Positions 38,685 to 46,839 of a stretch of 64,000 nucleotides of DNA are shown here, in pieces. The DNA is from Phycisphaerales bacterium (lineage in GTDB: Bacteria; Planctomycetota; Phycisphaerae; Phycisphaerales; UBA1924), in the NCBI GenBank assembly GCA_020845755.1, contig JADLFE010000033.1, positions 248,001 through 312,000 of the forward strand. The letters run 5' to 3'. Position 1 is the stretch's first letter; every line of letters starts with the position of its first letter. The translations under genes were made by a program, and so were the position numbers. The notes beneath the pieces are model-generated. The model made no database searches and had not been told where the DNA came from. It worked only from the letters and a program-made list of their open reading frames with translations.

Positions 38685-39266
38685 TCACCGAGCTTCCCGC
38701 TCGGCGTGACGCATGCCGTGCATCGGCGTCTCCACCAGCGTGAGCGGATGTACCGGCGCAAGGCGCGAGAGCACATGAGACGTCAGCGCGTCGTAGCGGC
38801 CGATTGTCACTTCCGAACACGCGAAGCGGATCAGGTCGAAATCGGCCGCGACAAGCACGGTGAGTTGCAGGCGAGACACCCGCGGGTCCTCGCCCAGTTC
38901 TCCGATGGCGCGCAGAGCGGAATTTGTCACCGTTGCGTCGACGGGGAAGTCTTGAGCGCCCTGTGCCGCCCGGCAGGAGTCGATCGCCCACCACAACGCC
39001 TGTGCGACCGCCGCGACCCGGGCCTCCGCCTGTGCGCGGAGATTCATCGCACCAATCAGCATCTGCTCATCATCGCGCTGGAGCGATCCCCCGACAGCGC
39101 ACCGTTCGATCGTCGCGCACGCCTCAAGGGCGCGATCGCGGAAGTTGGGCGGTGCGTCCGGCAGCACCGCGAGCACCCCACGACGCACCATCCGGGCTGC
39201 GACCAGGGCCTGCCCCCACAGGGGCAGTGTTCCGAATTCGTTGAGTTCGAAGATGGCGGGCATCAT
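38685..39266 (-). CDS. Hypothetical soluble protein
   Basis: A 193-aa, mostly helical protein rich in Ala and Arg, with 'NEFGTLPLWGQALVAARMVR' at the N-terminus and 'RAIGELGEDPRVSRLQLTVL' later. No signal peptide or membrane helix. GGGGCGGAGAC precedes tandem ATGs at 39266 and 39263. Not recognised; it neighbours the membrane protein downstream. Confidence 0.6.
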   Translation of the reverse strand: MMPAIFELNEFGTLPLWGQALVAARMVRRGVLAVLPDAPPNFRDRALEACATIERCAVGGSLQRDDEQMLIGAMNLRAQAEARVAAVAQALWWAIDSCRAAQGAQDFPVDATVTNSALRAIGELGEDPRVSRLQLTVLVAADFDLIRFACSEVTIGRYDALTSHVLSRLAPVHPLTLVETPMHGMRHAEREAR

Positions 39267-39808
39267 GTCTCCGCCCCCCAGTGCGATGTGGCATGTCAAG
39301 ATGGCTAGAAACCAGCACAGACAACCAGACATTTGGGCAGAAGACAGGAGTGATGGTGCGGCTTATGCCACAGAGACCGCGCATATTCGCGAGGTGTCCC
39401 GCCGGTTACCCCAGGCCAGATATAGGTTTCGAGCAAGAAACCGATCGAAAACAGGACTTTCACGTCTTCAAATTTATTTCGTGCGGGCAGGTAATTGGCG
39501 CTTTGAGCCAGGGGCTTTCACCGTGATCCGTCTTCTCGCCGGAGCGACATGCGCGTCACCGGAGCCTCAAACCCTCTTCTGTGCGAAGGTTGTGTCAGAA
39601 ATACGAGAACCACCGAAAGACCCCCTTGCGGCGGCAACCGCCCTCGGGTAATCTTGGGGTGTCGCGGTTCTCTTCTCCTGTGGTGTAGACCGCGACGAAG
39701 GGGAGAGTCCTTCACATCCCGGCGGCGATAGGACGCGCCATCCACGATCTCGTGGCGTGGTGGCGGTGTCTGAACTCGTCCAGGGCTTGAAGACCACAGG
39801 AGGGGGAA
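39267..39808. other. 542-base gene-free region upstream of a dockerin protein
   Basis: Divergent intergenic region. The left half (39300-39520) is unusually AT-rich for this genome and probably holds promoters for both sides. The right half contains a perfect 8-bp inverted repeat, gtcgcggt (39661-39668) and accgcgac (39689-39696), within the likely leader of the gene at 39809. No reading frame looks coding. Confidence 0.45.
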
Positions 39809-40702
39809 ATGTCAATTCGTCGTTTGGTCGCGCTCGCTTCGGCATGCGCCTGCGGATTGGTCGTCGCCGGCGTGCCGCCCACCATCGGCGGCTTCAACAC
39901 CACCCGCGGCGGAGCGATGAGCCTCGCGGGCGGCTCGGACGTGATGCTCCTTTCGTCGAGCATCCAGATCGCGTTTCCGTCCTGCACCGTCACCGGGACT
40001 TCGACGCTGACCGATTCGTATCTCGCGGGTGTCGACGTCCTGTTCCTCGCGTCTGGCAAGAAGCACGCGGGCGCCAGCAACATGATCACGGCGCTTTCCG
40101 CGGCGGAACGCGGTGCGCTGCTCAACTACGTCGCGAGCGGCAAGGGTGTGATCGTCGCGATAGACAACTCCGATTTCCAGGCCGCCAACCAGAGCATCCT
40201 GAGCGCGTTCGCGCTGACCTCTTCGGGCAAACTCGGGGCGTCGGAGCCGATGTCGATGGGCGATACCGCCGAGTCGGCGATCACCAACGGTCGTTTCGGC
40301 ACGGTCACCAGTGTTCCCACCTATTGGCCGGGGGTGATCGACAACGCGTCGAGCGATCGCGTGGTCGGGCGTTTCAACAGCGGCGCGACGGGTCTGGCTG
40401 TCATCCCGCGCGGCGCGATCAGCGCCGGGAGCGGGCCGGTCGTGATCGTCACCGACATGTCCATGCTGACCAACACATACCTCGCCAACAACGCGATGAC
40501 CCTGATGCTCAACACGATCGTCGACATGGCCGGGTACTGCACGTCGGACTTCGATCTCGACGGATTTGTCAACGCTCTGGACTACGACGCCTTCGCCTCC
40601 GCCTTTGAGAACGGGGACTTTGAGGCGGATGTCAACCTGGACGGCTTCGTCAACGGGTTGGATTACGACACCTTCGCTTCCGCTTTCGAGGTCGGGTGCT
40701 GA
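39809..40702 (+). CDS. Secreted protein with GC-type dockerin module
   Basis: A 297-aa exported protein (signal peptide 1-20, 'SIRRLVALASACACGLVVAG'). The body has a Rossmann/glutaminase-like pattern: 'YLAGVDVLFLASGKKHAGA', 'AAERGALLNYVASGKGVIVA', 'ERGALL...GKG', 'GPVVIVTDMSMLTN', as in ThuA-like or class I amidotransferase-fold proteins; this is a fold-level guess. Two EF-hand-like repeats ('DFDLDGFVNALDYDAFASAF', 'DVNLDGFVNGLDYDTFASAF') and terminal Gly-Cys end it. GGAGGGGGAA precedes the ATG. Confidence 0.75.
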   Translation: MSIRRLVALASACACGLVVAGVPPTIGGFNTTRGGAMSLAGGSDVMLLSSSIQIAFPSCTVTGTSTLTDSYLAGVDVLFLASGKKHAGASNMITALSAAERGALLNYVASGKGVIVAIDNSDFQAANQSILSAFALTSSGKLGASEPMSMGDTAESAITNGRFGTVTSVPTYWPGVIDNASSDRVVGRFNSGATGLAVIPRGAISAGSGPVVIVTDMSMLTNTYLANNAMTLMLNTIVDMAGYCTSDFDLDGFVNALDYDAFASAFENGDFEADVNLDGFVNGLDYDTFASAFEVGC

Positions 40703-40708
40703 GAAACA

Positions 40709-40728
40709 CGTGCCGGGCACCTGGCACG
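40709..40728 (+). repeat. Short hairpin after the dockerin gene
   Basis: cgtgcc (40709-40714) pairs with ggcacg (40723-40728), six bases after the stop. No U run follows, so read-through into the structured region downstream is likely. Confidence 0.35.
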
Positions 40729-40799
40729 AGGATTGATCAGGTTTGGAGCAGACGGAGTTTGAAAGGAGTTGGAACGATCAGGAGTGAATGAGCAAGGAA

Positions 40800-41058
40800 A
40801 GAGGGGGGACGATCGGACGACTTTCGGTCTTCGTTCTCCCGAAGTCTCGCGGGCTCGTTGATTTCTGATCCTTGAGTTTGGGGTTGTGCGGGGCCCTGGG
40901 GAGGGTCGACCCCGCTGGAGTGTCCGGTCGCACGCACGAATTCTCGCCGGGCGTGCGGCAGGGCCAGCATGAAAGCTCGGCCGACCGGACGAGCGTTGGG
41001 AGAGAGATCCCGGTCTTCCGGAACCCTCGGGCTCACCCCCGGGGGTTCCGTTTTTTTT
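40800..41058 (+). ncRNA. Candidate structured non-coding RNA with intrinsic terminator
   Basis: Gene-free stretch with dense self-complementarity. Hairpin 1: 40819-40827 with 40839-40846 (one bulge). Hairpin 2: gcgggg 40888-40893 with ccccgc 40910-40915. Three-way junction: stem gtccggtcg 40922-40930 with cgaccggac 40982-40990; inner stems cacgc 40931-40935 with gcgtg 40951-40955, and ggccagc 40962-40968 with gctcggcc 40975-40982. A terminator ends it. It could be an independent small RNA or a structured 3' region of the dockerin gene. It does not match RNase P, tmRNA, SRP or 6S patterns that I can recall. No clear promoter was found. Confidence 0.45.
41020..41058 (+). terminator. Strong intrinsic terminator
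   Basis: ggaaccctcggg (41020-41031) pairs with cccgggggttcc (41038-41049) over 12 bp with one G-U pair, then one G and T8 at 41051-41058. This is the strongest plus-strand terminator in the window, and it ends transcription that began in or before the structured region. Confidence 0.85.
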
Positions 41059-41105
41059 GGAGGGAGAGTTCTCCCTTACGCCGGATCGTGCGACATCCGC
41101 GGCTT

Positions 41106-41687
41106 CTACTTCGGCTCGTCCGGCACGCCCGAAAGACCCATCGCGCGGGCCGTAGCACGCAAGCGAGCGGCCATGACCAGCAGCGACGACGGGATGACGC
41201 GCACATCGCCCACGACGCTGATGAAGTTGACGTCGCCGCCCCAGCGAGGCACGAGGTGGACATGCAGGTGCTGCGGCACGCCCGCGCCGGCGGCCCTTCC
41301 CTGATTGAGCCCGACATTCACGCCTTGTGGATTCAGCGTGCGCTCGAGGATGTCCATCGCGATATCCACGAGCGTCCAGAGGGTGGCGCGCTGCGCGGGC
41401 GCGTAGTCGAGGAGGCGGCCGCGCGGGTCGCCGAGCGCGACGAGCAGGTGCCCGTTGGCGTAGGGGAAGCCGTTGAGGACGATCAGACCGCTTTCGTCGC
41501 GGACGATGACGTGGTTTGGTCCGTCCTGCGCGGGCGAGTTCCAGTAATCGAGGAGGAACGAGCCGCTGGAGGCGGTGGGCGGGCCGGCGGATTGTTCGCG
41601 AGCGTCGAGTGCTTCCAGGTATTCGAGCCGCCAGGGGGCGTGGAGCGCGGGCCGGCCTTCGCCGCGGGGTGGGTTGGTGTGGGCCAT
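41106..41687 (-). CDS. HIT family nucleotide hydrolase/transferase
   Basis: A 193-aa histidine-triad protein. The signature 'HLHVHLVPRW' (His140, His142, His144) is preceded by 'GVNVGLNQGRAAGAGVP'; the N-terminal 'NHVIVRDESGLIVLNGFPYA' resembles bacterial Ap4A phosphorylase-like/HIT proteins longer than the typical 110-aa HINT. The middle His carries the nucleotidyl intermediate. The substrate is a nucleoside phosphate conjugate, not specified by sequence. No ribosome site; TACCCT ends eight bases before the ATG at 41687. Confidence 0.9.
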   Translation of the reverse strand: MAHTNPPRGEGRPALHAPWRLEYLEALDAREQSAGPPTASSGSFLLDYWNSPAQDGPNHVIVRDESGLIVLNGFPYANGHLLVALGDPRGRLLDYAPAQRATLWTLVDIAMDILERTLNPQGVNVGLNQGRAAGAGVPQHLHVHLVPRWGGDVNFISVVGDVRVIPSSLLVMAARLRATARAMGLSGVPDEPK

Positions 41688-41695
41688 TGGAGGGA

Positions 41696-41701
41696 AGGGT
41701 A
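41696..41701 (-). promoter_or_regulatory. -10 element (TACCCT) for the leaderless HIT gene
   Basis: Minus-strand TACCCT is followed by TCCCTCCA and the ATG at 41687. Confidence 0.35.
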
Positions 41702-41741
41702 TCGCGCGGGGGAAGGGGCGCGGATCGATGGCGGCGACGAA

Positions 41742-43217
41742 CTACTCGATTCTCAGCGTCGGATCACCGAACACCATGAACTTCATGCCCTGAAAAAAGA
41801 TGCTGGGCGGGTACCACCCGTCGTCGGGCCTGATAGTCGCCAGCCCCTCGGCGTCGTAGTACTCGCGGATCGCGTCGCTCCAGCAATCCCCCAGCCGCGC
41901 CGGCTCGTGTTTCTGGGTGCGCGTAGCGATCGCGCGTACGAAGCCGCGGGCCAGCGACATCCCCGCGGGCTGGCTCCCGGTGTTGCATCCGATGTAGGCG
42001 ACCGCGCCGTCCGGGCCGCGACGGAGCAGTTGCTCGCCCAGGCCTGTCGGGTTGTATCGCCCGCGCTGGTAGCACGCCGGGGCGGGCGGCGGGATCGTGA
42101 AGATCTGGCCCGCGTTGGTGCCCGCGTGCTCGTAGCCCTGCCAGTCGGTGTAGGGCTCATAGGGCGGGAGCGTCGCGAATCTCGCAGTTGAACACCCCGC
42201 CGACATCATCACCGCCGTCGCGCCCGCGTTGTGAACCTTGCCGAGGCTCCATGTTCCGATGCACTGGTCCCAGCAGTCGTCGTTGCCGTGCCCGCTGTGG
42301 ACGATGAGGCGCGTCCCCTTGTTGAGCAGTTCCACGATCGACGCCTCGGTCGGCAGCGTCGAGGCTTCGCCGCCCCAGTATCGCTTGTCGACCGACCACG
42401 GGGCCGTCAGCATCGAGGCCCACTCGTCCATTGATGGGCGATTCTCGATCCAGCCGCCCACGGCGATGAACGCGGCGTTGGGCGGCGTGCGCTTCGTGAG
42501 GCTCTCTTCATACGCGATCGTCTTGGACGCCACGATCTGAACCTCCTCGGGCGTCGACACGGGCCAGCGCGCGAGCGAGACCTCCTGGCGATAGTCGACG
42601 CTGTCGAAGTTGATCGGGTCGGCCTTGTTCTTTTCGCCGCGCACTTCGCCGAAGTAGCGTGCGTGGAAACTCGTCCCTCCAGGCGTGAAGGCGATCGCCT
42701 TGTCGGCGGGCACATCGCCCTTCTGGGCGTTCCAGTCGTCGAAGGCGCCGTCGGGCTTGGCGAGATCGGCGTAGTAGAGGTCGCACGGATAGAACGAGTA
42801 GTCAAAGGCCTCGGGCGTGACGCGATCGAGGCACATGTATCGAACAGGCAGGATGTCGGCGTCGCCGACCAAGAGCACGTAGCGTGCGTGTCCGCTCTTC
42901 CATGCCTCGAAGAGGTGGTGCTTGAGGCGCTCCGCGTCGTCGATGCCAGGCTCGCCCTTGATCGCCTCGTCGAGGGTCTCGACTCGCGTCTCAAACTCCC
43001 GCGTGCGGAACGTCACAAAGGCATCGAGCGAGGGGGCGAGGTTCCGCGGCGCGATGATGAGGAACGGGGGCTTTTCGCTCTGGGCGGCGGATGTGTTTGC
43101 ATCGTCGCGTCTGGCGTTCTCGGCCGCGGCCCCGAGTGATATGGACACGAACGCGGCCATAGTGCCCACGACGTAGATTGGTGTGCGACGTCGGAACGAA
43201 CGGACACTCGAGCCCAT
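41742..43217 (-). CDS. Secreted gingipain-like (C25 family) cysteine peptidase
   Basis: A 491-aa exported protein. The signal segment is at about residues 12-32. The caspase-like fold is shown by 'RYVLLVGDADILPVRY' (~112-127), 'SLARWPVSTPEEVQIVASKT' and the catalytic pair His310 in 'LIVHSGHGND' and Cys342 in 'MMSAGCSTARF', followed by 'AVAYIGCNTG' and the family-typical end 'FGDPTLRI'. C25 peptidases cleave after Arg or Lys and, in Bacteroidetes, are secreted by type IX; here no C-terminal secretion domain follows, so the enzyme ends with its catalytic core. GGAGGGGGTC precedes ATG 43217. Confidence 0.82.
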   Translation of the reverse strand: MGSSVRSFRRRTPIYVVGTMAAFVSISLGAAAENARRDDANTSAAQSEKPPFLIIAPRNLAPSLDAFVTFRTREFETRVETLDEAIKGEPGIDDAERLKHHLFEAWKSGHARYVLLVGDADILPVRYMCLDRVTPEAFDYSFYPCDLYYADLAKPDGAFDDWNAQKGDVPADKAIAFTPGGTSFHARYFGEVRGEKNKADPINFDSVDYRQEVSLARWPVSTPEEVQIVASKTIAYEESLTKRTPPNAAFIAVGGWIENRPSMDEWASMLTAPWSVDKRYWGGEASTLPTEASIVELLNKGTRLIVHSGHGNDDCWDQCIGTWSLGKVHNAGATAVMMSAGCSTARFATLPPYEPYTDWQGYEHAGTNAGQIFTIPPPAPACYQRGRYNPTGLGEQLLRRGPDGAVAYIGCNTGSQPAGMSLARGFVRAIATRTQKHEPARLGDCWSDAIREYYDAEGLATIRPDDGWYPPSIFFQGMKFMVFGDPTLRIE

Positions 43218-43307
43218 GACCCCCTCCAAAGGAGGCGGCGCACCGATGCGGCACGCCACCCTTTGCATTCTCGGTTCACGAATCACCGGGCGCCACTCAC
43301 GGCCTGC

Positions 43308-44069
43308 TCACAGTTTCCGCACCCAGACGTTGCGATACTGCACGAAGTTGCCGTGGTCCTGCAACATCAGGCCGCCGGGCTTGGTCTCGTCCTCGTTCAT
43401 CGCCCCGCCGGTCGGTCCGGTGATCTCGACGTTGTTCTGGATCAGCACGCCGTTATGGAGCACGGTGACGCGCGGGCTCGCGGTCTTCTTGCCCGCGGCG
43501 TCGAACTTGGCGGCGGTGAAGACGATGTCGTAGGTCTGCCACTCGCCCGGAGCGCGGCAGACATTCACGAGCGGCGCGTGCTGCTTGTAGACCGCGCCGC
43601 ACTGGCCGTCGGGATACGTCTCGTTCTGACACGAATCGAGCACCTGGACCTCGTAGCGTCCCTGGATGTACACACCGCTGTTGCCGCGGGCCTGGCTCTT
43701 GAGCCCCGCGTCGGCGTCGGCCTTGGGCGTGGCGAACTCGATGTGGATCTGCATATCGCCGAAGGTCTGCTTGGTCATGATGCTGCCCGAGCCGGGCTTG
43801 CAGGTCATCGCCGAGCCTTTGGCCTTGGCGTTGTCGAGCGTCCACTCAACGGGCTTGCCGTCGGTCTTGGTCCACGCGTCGAACGACGTGCCGTCGAAGA
43901 GGACGACGGCGTCGGAGGGCGCGAGTTCGGGATGATTCGGCGAGCCGGGCGTGACAATCTTCGGCTGGGGGGGCTCCTTGGCGGGCTGTGCCTGCTGGGC
44001 GAGCGCGACGGCGCCGGCGGCAAGCGCGAGGGCGAGGGAAACGGGCGCAACAACACGAGTGATCGACAT
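43308..44069 (-). CDS. Secreted DUF1080 (3-keto-disaccharide hydrolase-like) protein
   Basis: A 253-aa exported protein (signal peptide 1-24). The jelly-roll DUF1080 domain is shown by 'AVVLFDGTSFDAWTKTDGKP', 'KQTFGDMQIHIEFATP', 'GNSGVYIQGRYEVQVLDS' and the C-terminal 'GGLMLQDHGNFVQYRNVWVR'. Family members hydrolyse 3-keto-glycosides after oxidation by GFO/IDH dehydrogenases, and are greatly expanded in planctomycetes. GAGGAG precedes ATG 44069. It lies ~90 bases upstream of the C25 peptidase gene on the same strand. Confidence 0.9.
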   Translation of the reverse strand: MSITRVVAPVSLALALAAGAVALAQQAQPAKEPPQPKIVTPGSPNHPELAPSDAVVLFDGTSFDAWTKTDGKPVEWTLDNAKAKGSAMTCKPGSGSIMTKQTFGDMQIHIEFATPKADADAGLKSQARGNSGVYIQGRYEVQVLDSCQNETYPDGQCGAVYKQHAPLVNVCRAPGEWQTYDIVFTAAKFDAAGKKTASPRVTVLHNGVLIQNNVEITGPTGGAMNEDETKPGGLMLQDHGNFVQYRNVWVRKL

Positions 44070-44300
44070 GGGTCCACTCCTCAAAGAGATGACCCATCTT
44101 TATACCGCGCCGCGGAGCGATCGACCAACCGCCCCAATCGATTGGCAATCGAAGTGTTTCACAAAGGCGGCGACCTCCGCCCGCAACCCTCGCGCCCAAA
44201 CGCATCGCCCGCCGGCCCCCAAGGAAGAGGCCGACGGGCGCGAGTTGCGTTTGGAGTGTCCTTGAAGGGAGTGTCGAGCGTGAACCCGTCAAGTGAAGCG

Positions 44301-44320
44301 GCGCCGGCATTCTCCGGCGC
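44301..44320 (-). terminator. Probable hairpin terminator
   Basis: Perfect 7-bp arms gcgccgg and ccggcgc with a six-base loop, 18 bases past the stop of the small gene at 44339. The U tract is weak. Confidence 0.35.
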
Positions 44321-44338
44321 GCATCCGACGCGCGCACG

Positions 44339-44671
44339 CTACGCGGCACGCTTCTCGATGTATCCGAGACGAACCAGGAATTCGCACGCCTGATCAATCT
44401 CCCACTTCGTGTACGGCGACAGGCAGTCGGGCTGATCAGGCGTCCCCATGAGCGCCGCGGGATACACCCACGCACCCTTGTTGTGGTCGGCGAACTCGAC
44501 CGCGGCCTGGAGCGCCGCTTCCGCGGCATCCGCGAGGCGATCGGGCGGGAGAACGTCACGAGGACCGGACATGGCTGACTCCTTCTTCTTCCTCCGCACG
44601 CGACGCGCGCCGGAGTCGTCACAGTCAACATTGTTTTCGGAGAACGAGATGTCACGGTTGCGTTCAGACAT
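44339..44671 (-). CDS. Small hypothetical protein
   Basis: A 110-aa soluble protein. The N-terminal third is polar and basic ('RRVRRKKKES'); the remainder is helical with 'LADAAEAALQAAVEFADHN' and 'TKWEIDQACEFLVRLGYIEK', the latter resembling a short helix-turn-helix end. GAGGAATTCGTG precedes ATG 44671; an internal ATG 33 codons in is possible. No family recognised. Confidence 0.55.
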   Translation of the reverse strand: MSERNRDISFSENNVDCDDSGARRVRRKKKESAMSGPRDVLPPDRLADAAEAALQAAVEFADHNKGAWVYPAALMGTPDQPDCLSPYTKWEIDQACEFLVRLGYIEKRAA

Positions 44672-45042
44672 CACGAATTCCTCGGGGGCTTTTCCTCTGC
44701 ACGCCGTCACGCCGAAATGGCAGGCACACCCCTGTCTGGTAATTGTGGGAACCACAGGAAACCCACGTCACATCTCGCGGCCGCCGCACCGGTTCCCTAC
44801 GCCCCAGAACCCGGCATGGAGCCAGAAATCATATTGACGAGCGTCGATGCGTGGCGCACGTTGTGCGCCGCGGCGGCGGCGACTCGGGTTGCTCGACATT
44901 CTGCCGGCAGAAAACCAGCCAGCGCTCGCGCATCGCCCGTCGACTCAATGCCTACGACGCGGCGCTTCCTTTCCGTACGCCGCGTTCACACCCGCGACGT
45001 GCCCCGCATGCGCCGTGTATGCTGCGCCCGGTTCTGTGGAGC
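44672..45042. other. 371-base divergent intergenic region
   Basis: Separates the small gene (minus) from the DUF4838 gene (plus). It contains the 9-base sequence gtgtatgct at 45015-45023, identical to one arm of the inverted repeat before the fucosidase/permease pair. No convincing promoter boxes and no extra gene. Confidence 0.4.
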
Positions 45043-46800
45043 ATGACCATGAAGTCCCCGCTCTCGTTCCTCGCCGCTTCTGCGCTCCTCGCCGCCTGCT
45101 TCCACTTCGCCGACTCGGCATGTGCCGCCGACAACCCGGTGCTCACACGCGACGGCAAGTCCGACTATGTGATCGTCGTGCCGCGGGGCGCGCCCCCCGC
45201 GACAATGCGTGGCGCGCAGGAAATCGTTCGGCACATCAAACTCATGAGCGGCGCGGAACTGAAGATCGTGGACGACACCACGCAGACGCCCGCCCGCGCG
45301 ATCGTTCTCGGCGTCGAGCCGCCGAGCGACACGCACGAGGCCTCCCCGCAATCGCCTTTGGGTGCCGACGGCTTTGTCATCCGCGGCGTGGGCGAGCGCG
45401 TGTACATCGCCGGGCCCGGACCACGCGGCACGATGTATGGCTGCTCGGCGTTTCTCGAATCGCTCGGCGTGCGATGGTTCACGCCGACGGTTACAAGCGC
45501 GCCAGCCAAGCCCACGATCACGCTCGCCCCGATCGATGTGCGAGAGGTCCCCGCGTTCGAGTACCGCGAGCCGTTCTTCGCCGAAGCGTTCGAAAATGAC
45601 TGGGCAGCCCGCCTCCGCCTCAACGGCAACACGCCCCCGCTCGACGAATCAACCGGCGGCAAGGTCGCCTACGCGGAATTCGTCCACACCTTCGACTCCC
45701 TCATCCCTCAGAATCTGTTCGACACGCACCCGGAGTACTTTCCGCAGATCGACGGCAGGCGCACCGGCGGCTATGTCCAGCGCTGCCTCTCCAACCCCGA
45801 CGTCCTGACGCTGGCGACCGCGGGCGTGAAGCGGGCCTTTGCCGCTCGCCCCGACGCGGTCATCATGTCGGTGTCTCAGAACGATTGCGGCTCGTGGTGC
45901 CAGTGTGATCAGTGCAAGGCGATCACAGAAAAGTACGGCGCACACTCCGGGCTCTATTTGTGGTTTGTCAACCAGGTCGCCGAGGCAGTCGAGAAGGACC
46001 ACCCAGGCAAACTGATCGATACGCTGGCGTATCAGTTTACCGAGGCGCCGCCCAGCGGGATCGTGCCGCGTCACAACGTCCGCGTGCGCCTGTGCCCTAT
46101 CGCGGTGTGCGAGGCACATCCCTACGAATCTTGCGACTTCCCCGCGACGCGCGAGTATGTCGCCAACCTCGCCGCGTGGAGCGCGATCACCAGCACGCTC
46201 TACATCTGGCATTACAACACCGACTTCGCCAACTACCTCATGCCCTTCCCCGACTTTGACGAGTTCCCGGCCGACCTGCGCCTGTACCGGCGCAGCGGCG
46301 TGAAGGGCGTCTTCTTCCAGGGCGCGTACGCGCCGGGCGGCGGCGGCTCTGACGCCGAACTGCGCTCCTACGTCATGGCCAAGATCCTCTGGAACCCCGC
46401 GCTCGACGCCGACGCGCTCGTCACCGAGTGGATGCAGGGTGTATACGGCCCTGCGTGGAAGCCGATGCGTGAATGGTTCGACCTTCTGCACCAGCGGGCC
46501 CGCGTGCCGCAGAATCACCTGCGGATCTACGACCCGCCGAGCGACGCCTTCTTCCCGCCCGAGGTTCGTGCGACAGGCGACAGGCTCTTCGACCAGGCGG
46601 CGGCGCTGGCGGCCAGCGACCAGCAGCGCCGCGACGTCGCCAAGGCACGGATGTGGCTCCGCTATGTCAAACTCGTGATGGAGCCGCGCGACGATACGGT
46701 GCTCGACGCGTTCCTGATCGACGCCCGCTCGTTCGGCATCACGAGCCTGAACGAGGGGGGCACGCTCGAATCCTGGGCCGGGTGGTACCGCTCGCGATAG
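45043..46800 (+). CDS. Secreted DUF4838 protein with GH20-like N-terminal domain
   Basis: A 585-aa exported protein (signal peptide 1-29). An N-terminal hexosaminidase-associated alpha/beta domain ('GAQEIVRHIKLMSGAELKIV', residues ~50-69; 'GPRGTMYGCSAFLESLGVRW') precedes the DUF4838 barrel with 'MSVSQNDCGSWCQCDQCKAI' (about 285-304) and 'LIDTLAYQFTEAPPSGIVPR'. DUF4838 proteins are widespread in polysaccharide-degrading Bacteroidetes and planctomycetes; enzymatic activity is not established. GTGGAG precedes the ATG pair 45043/45049. It is convergent with the MBL-like gene. Confidence 0.8.
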   Translation: MTMKSPLSFLAASALLAACFHFADSACAADNPVLTRDGKSDYVIVVPRGAPPATMRGAQEIVRHIKLMSGAELKIVDDTTQTPARAIVLGVEPPSDTHEASPQSPLGADGFVIRGVGERVYIAGPGPRGTMYGCSAFLESLGVRWFTPTVTSAPAKPTITLAPIDVREVPAFEYREPFFAEAFENDWAARLRLNGNTPPLDESTGGKVAYAEFVHTFDSLIPQNLFDTHPEYFPQIDGRRTGGYVQRCLSNPDVLTLATAGVKRAFAARPDAVIMSVSQNDCGSWCQCDQCKAITEKYGAHSGLYLWFVNQVAEAVEKDHPGKLIDTLAYQFTEAPPSGIVPRHNVRVRLCPIAVCEAHPYESCDFPATREYVANLAAWSAITSTLYIWHYNTDFANYLMPFPDFDEFPADLRLYRRSGVKGVFFQGAYAPGGGGSDAELRSYVMAKILWNPALDADALVTEWMQGVYGPAWKPMREWFDLLHQRARVPQNHLRIYDPPSDAFFPPEVRATGDRLFDQAAALAASDQQRRDVAKARMWLRYVKLVMEPRDDTVLDAFLIDARSFGITSLNEGGTLESWAGWYRSR

Positions 46801-46839
46801 TCCGATTGCGACAACCCGCGCTTATTCTCCATCGGTCGG

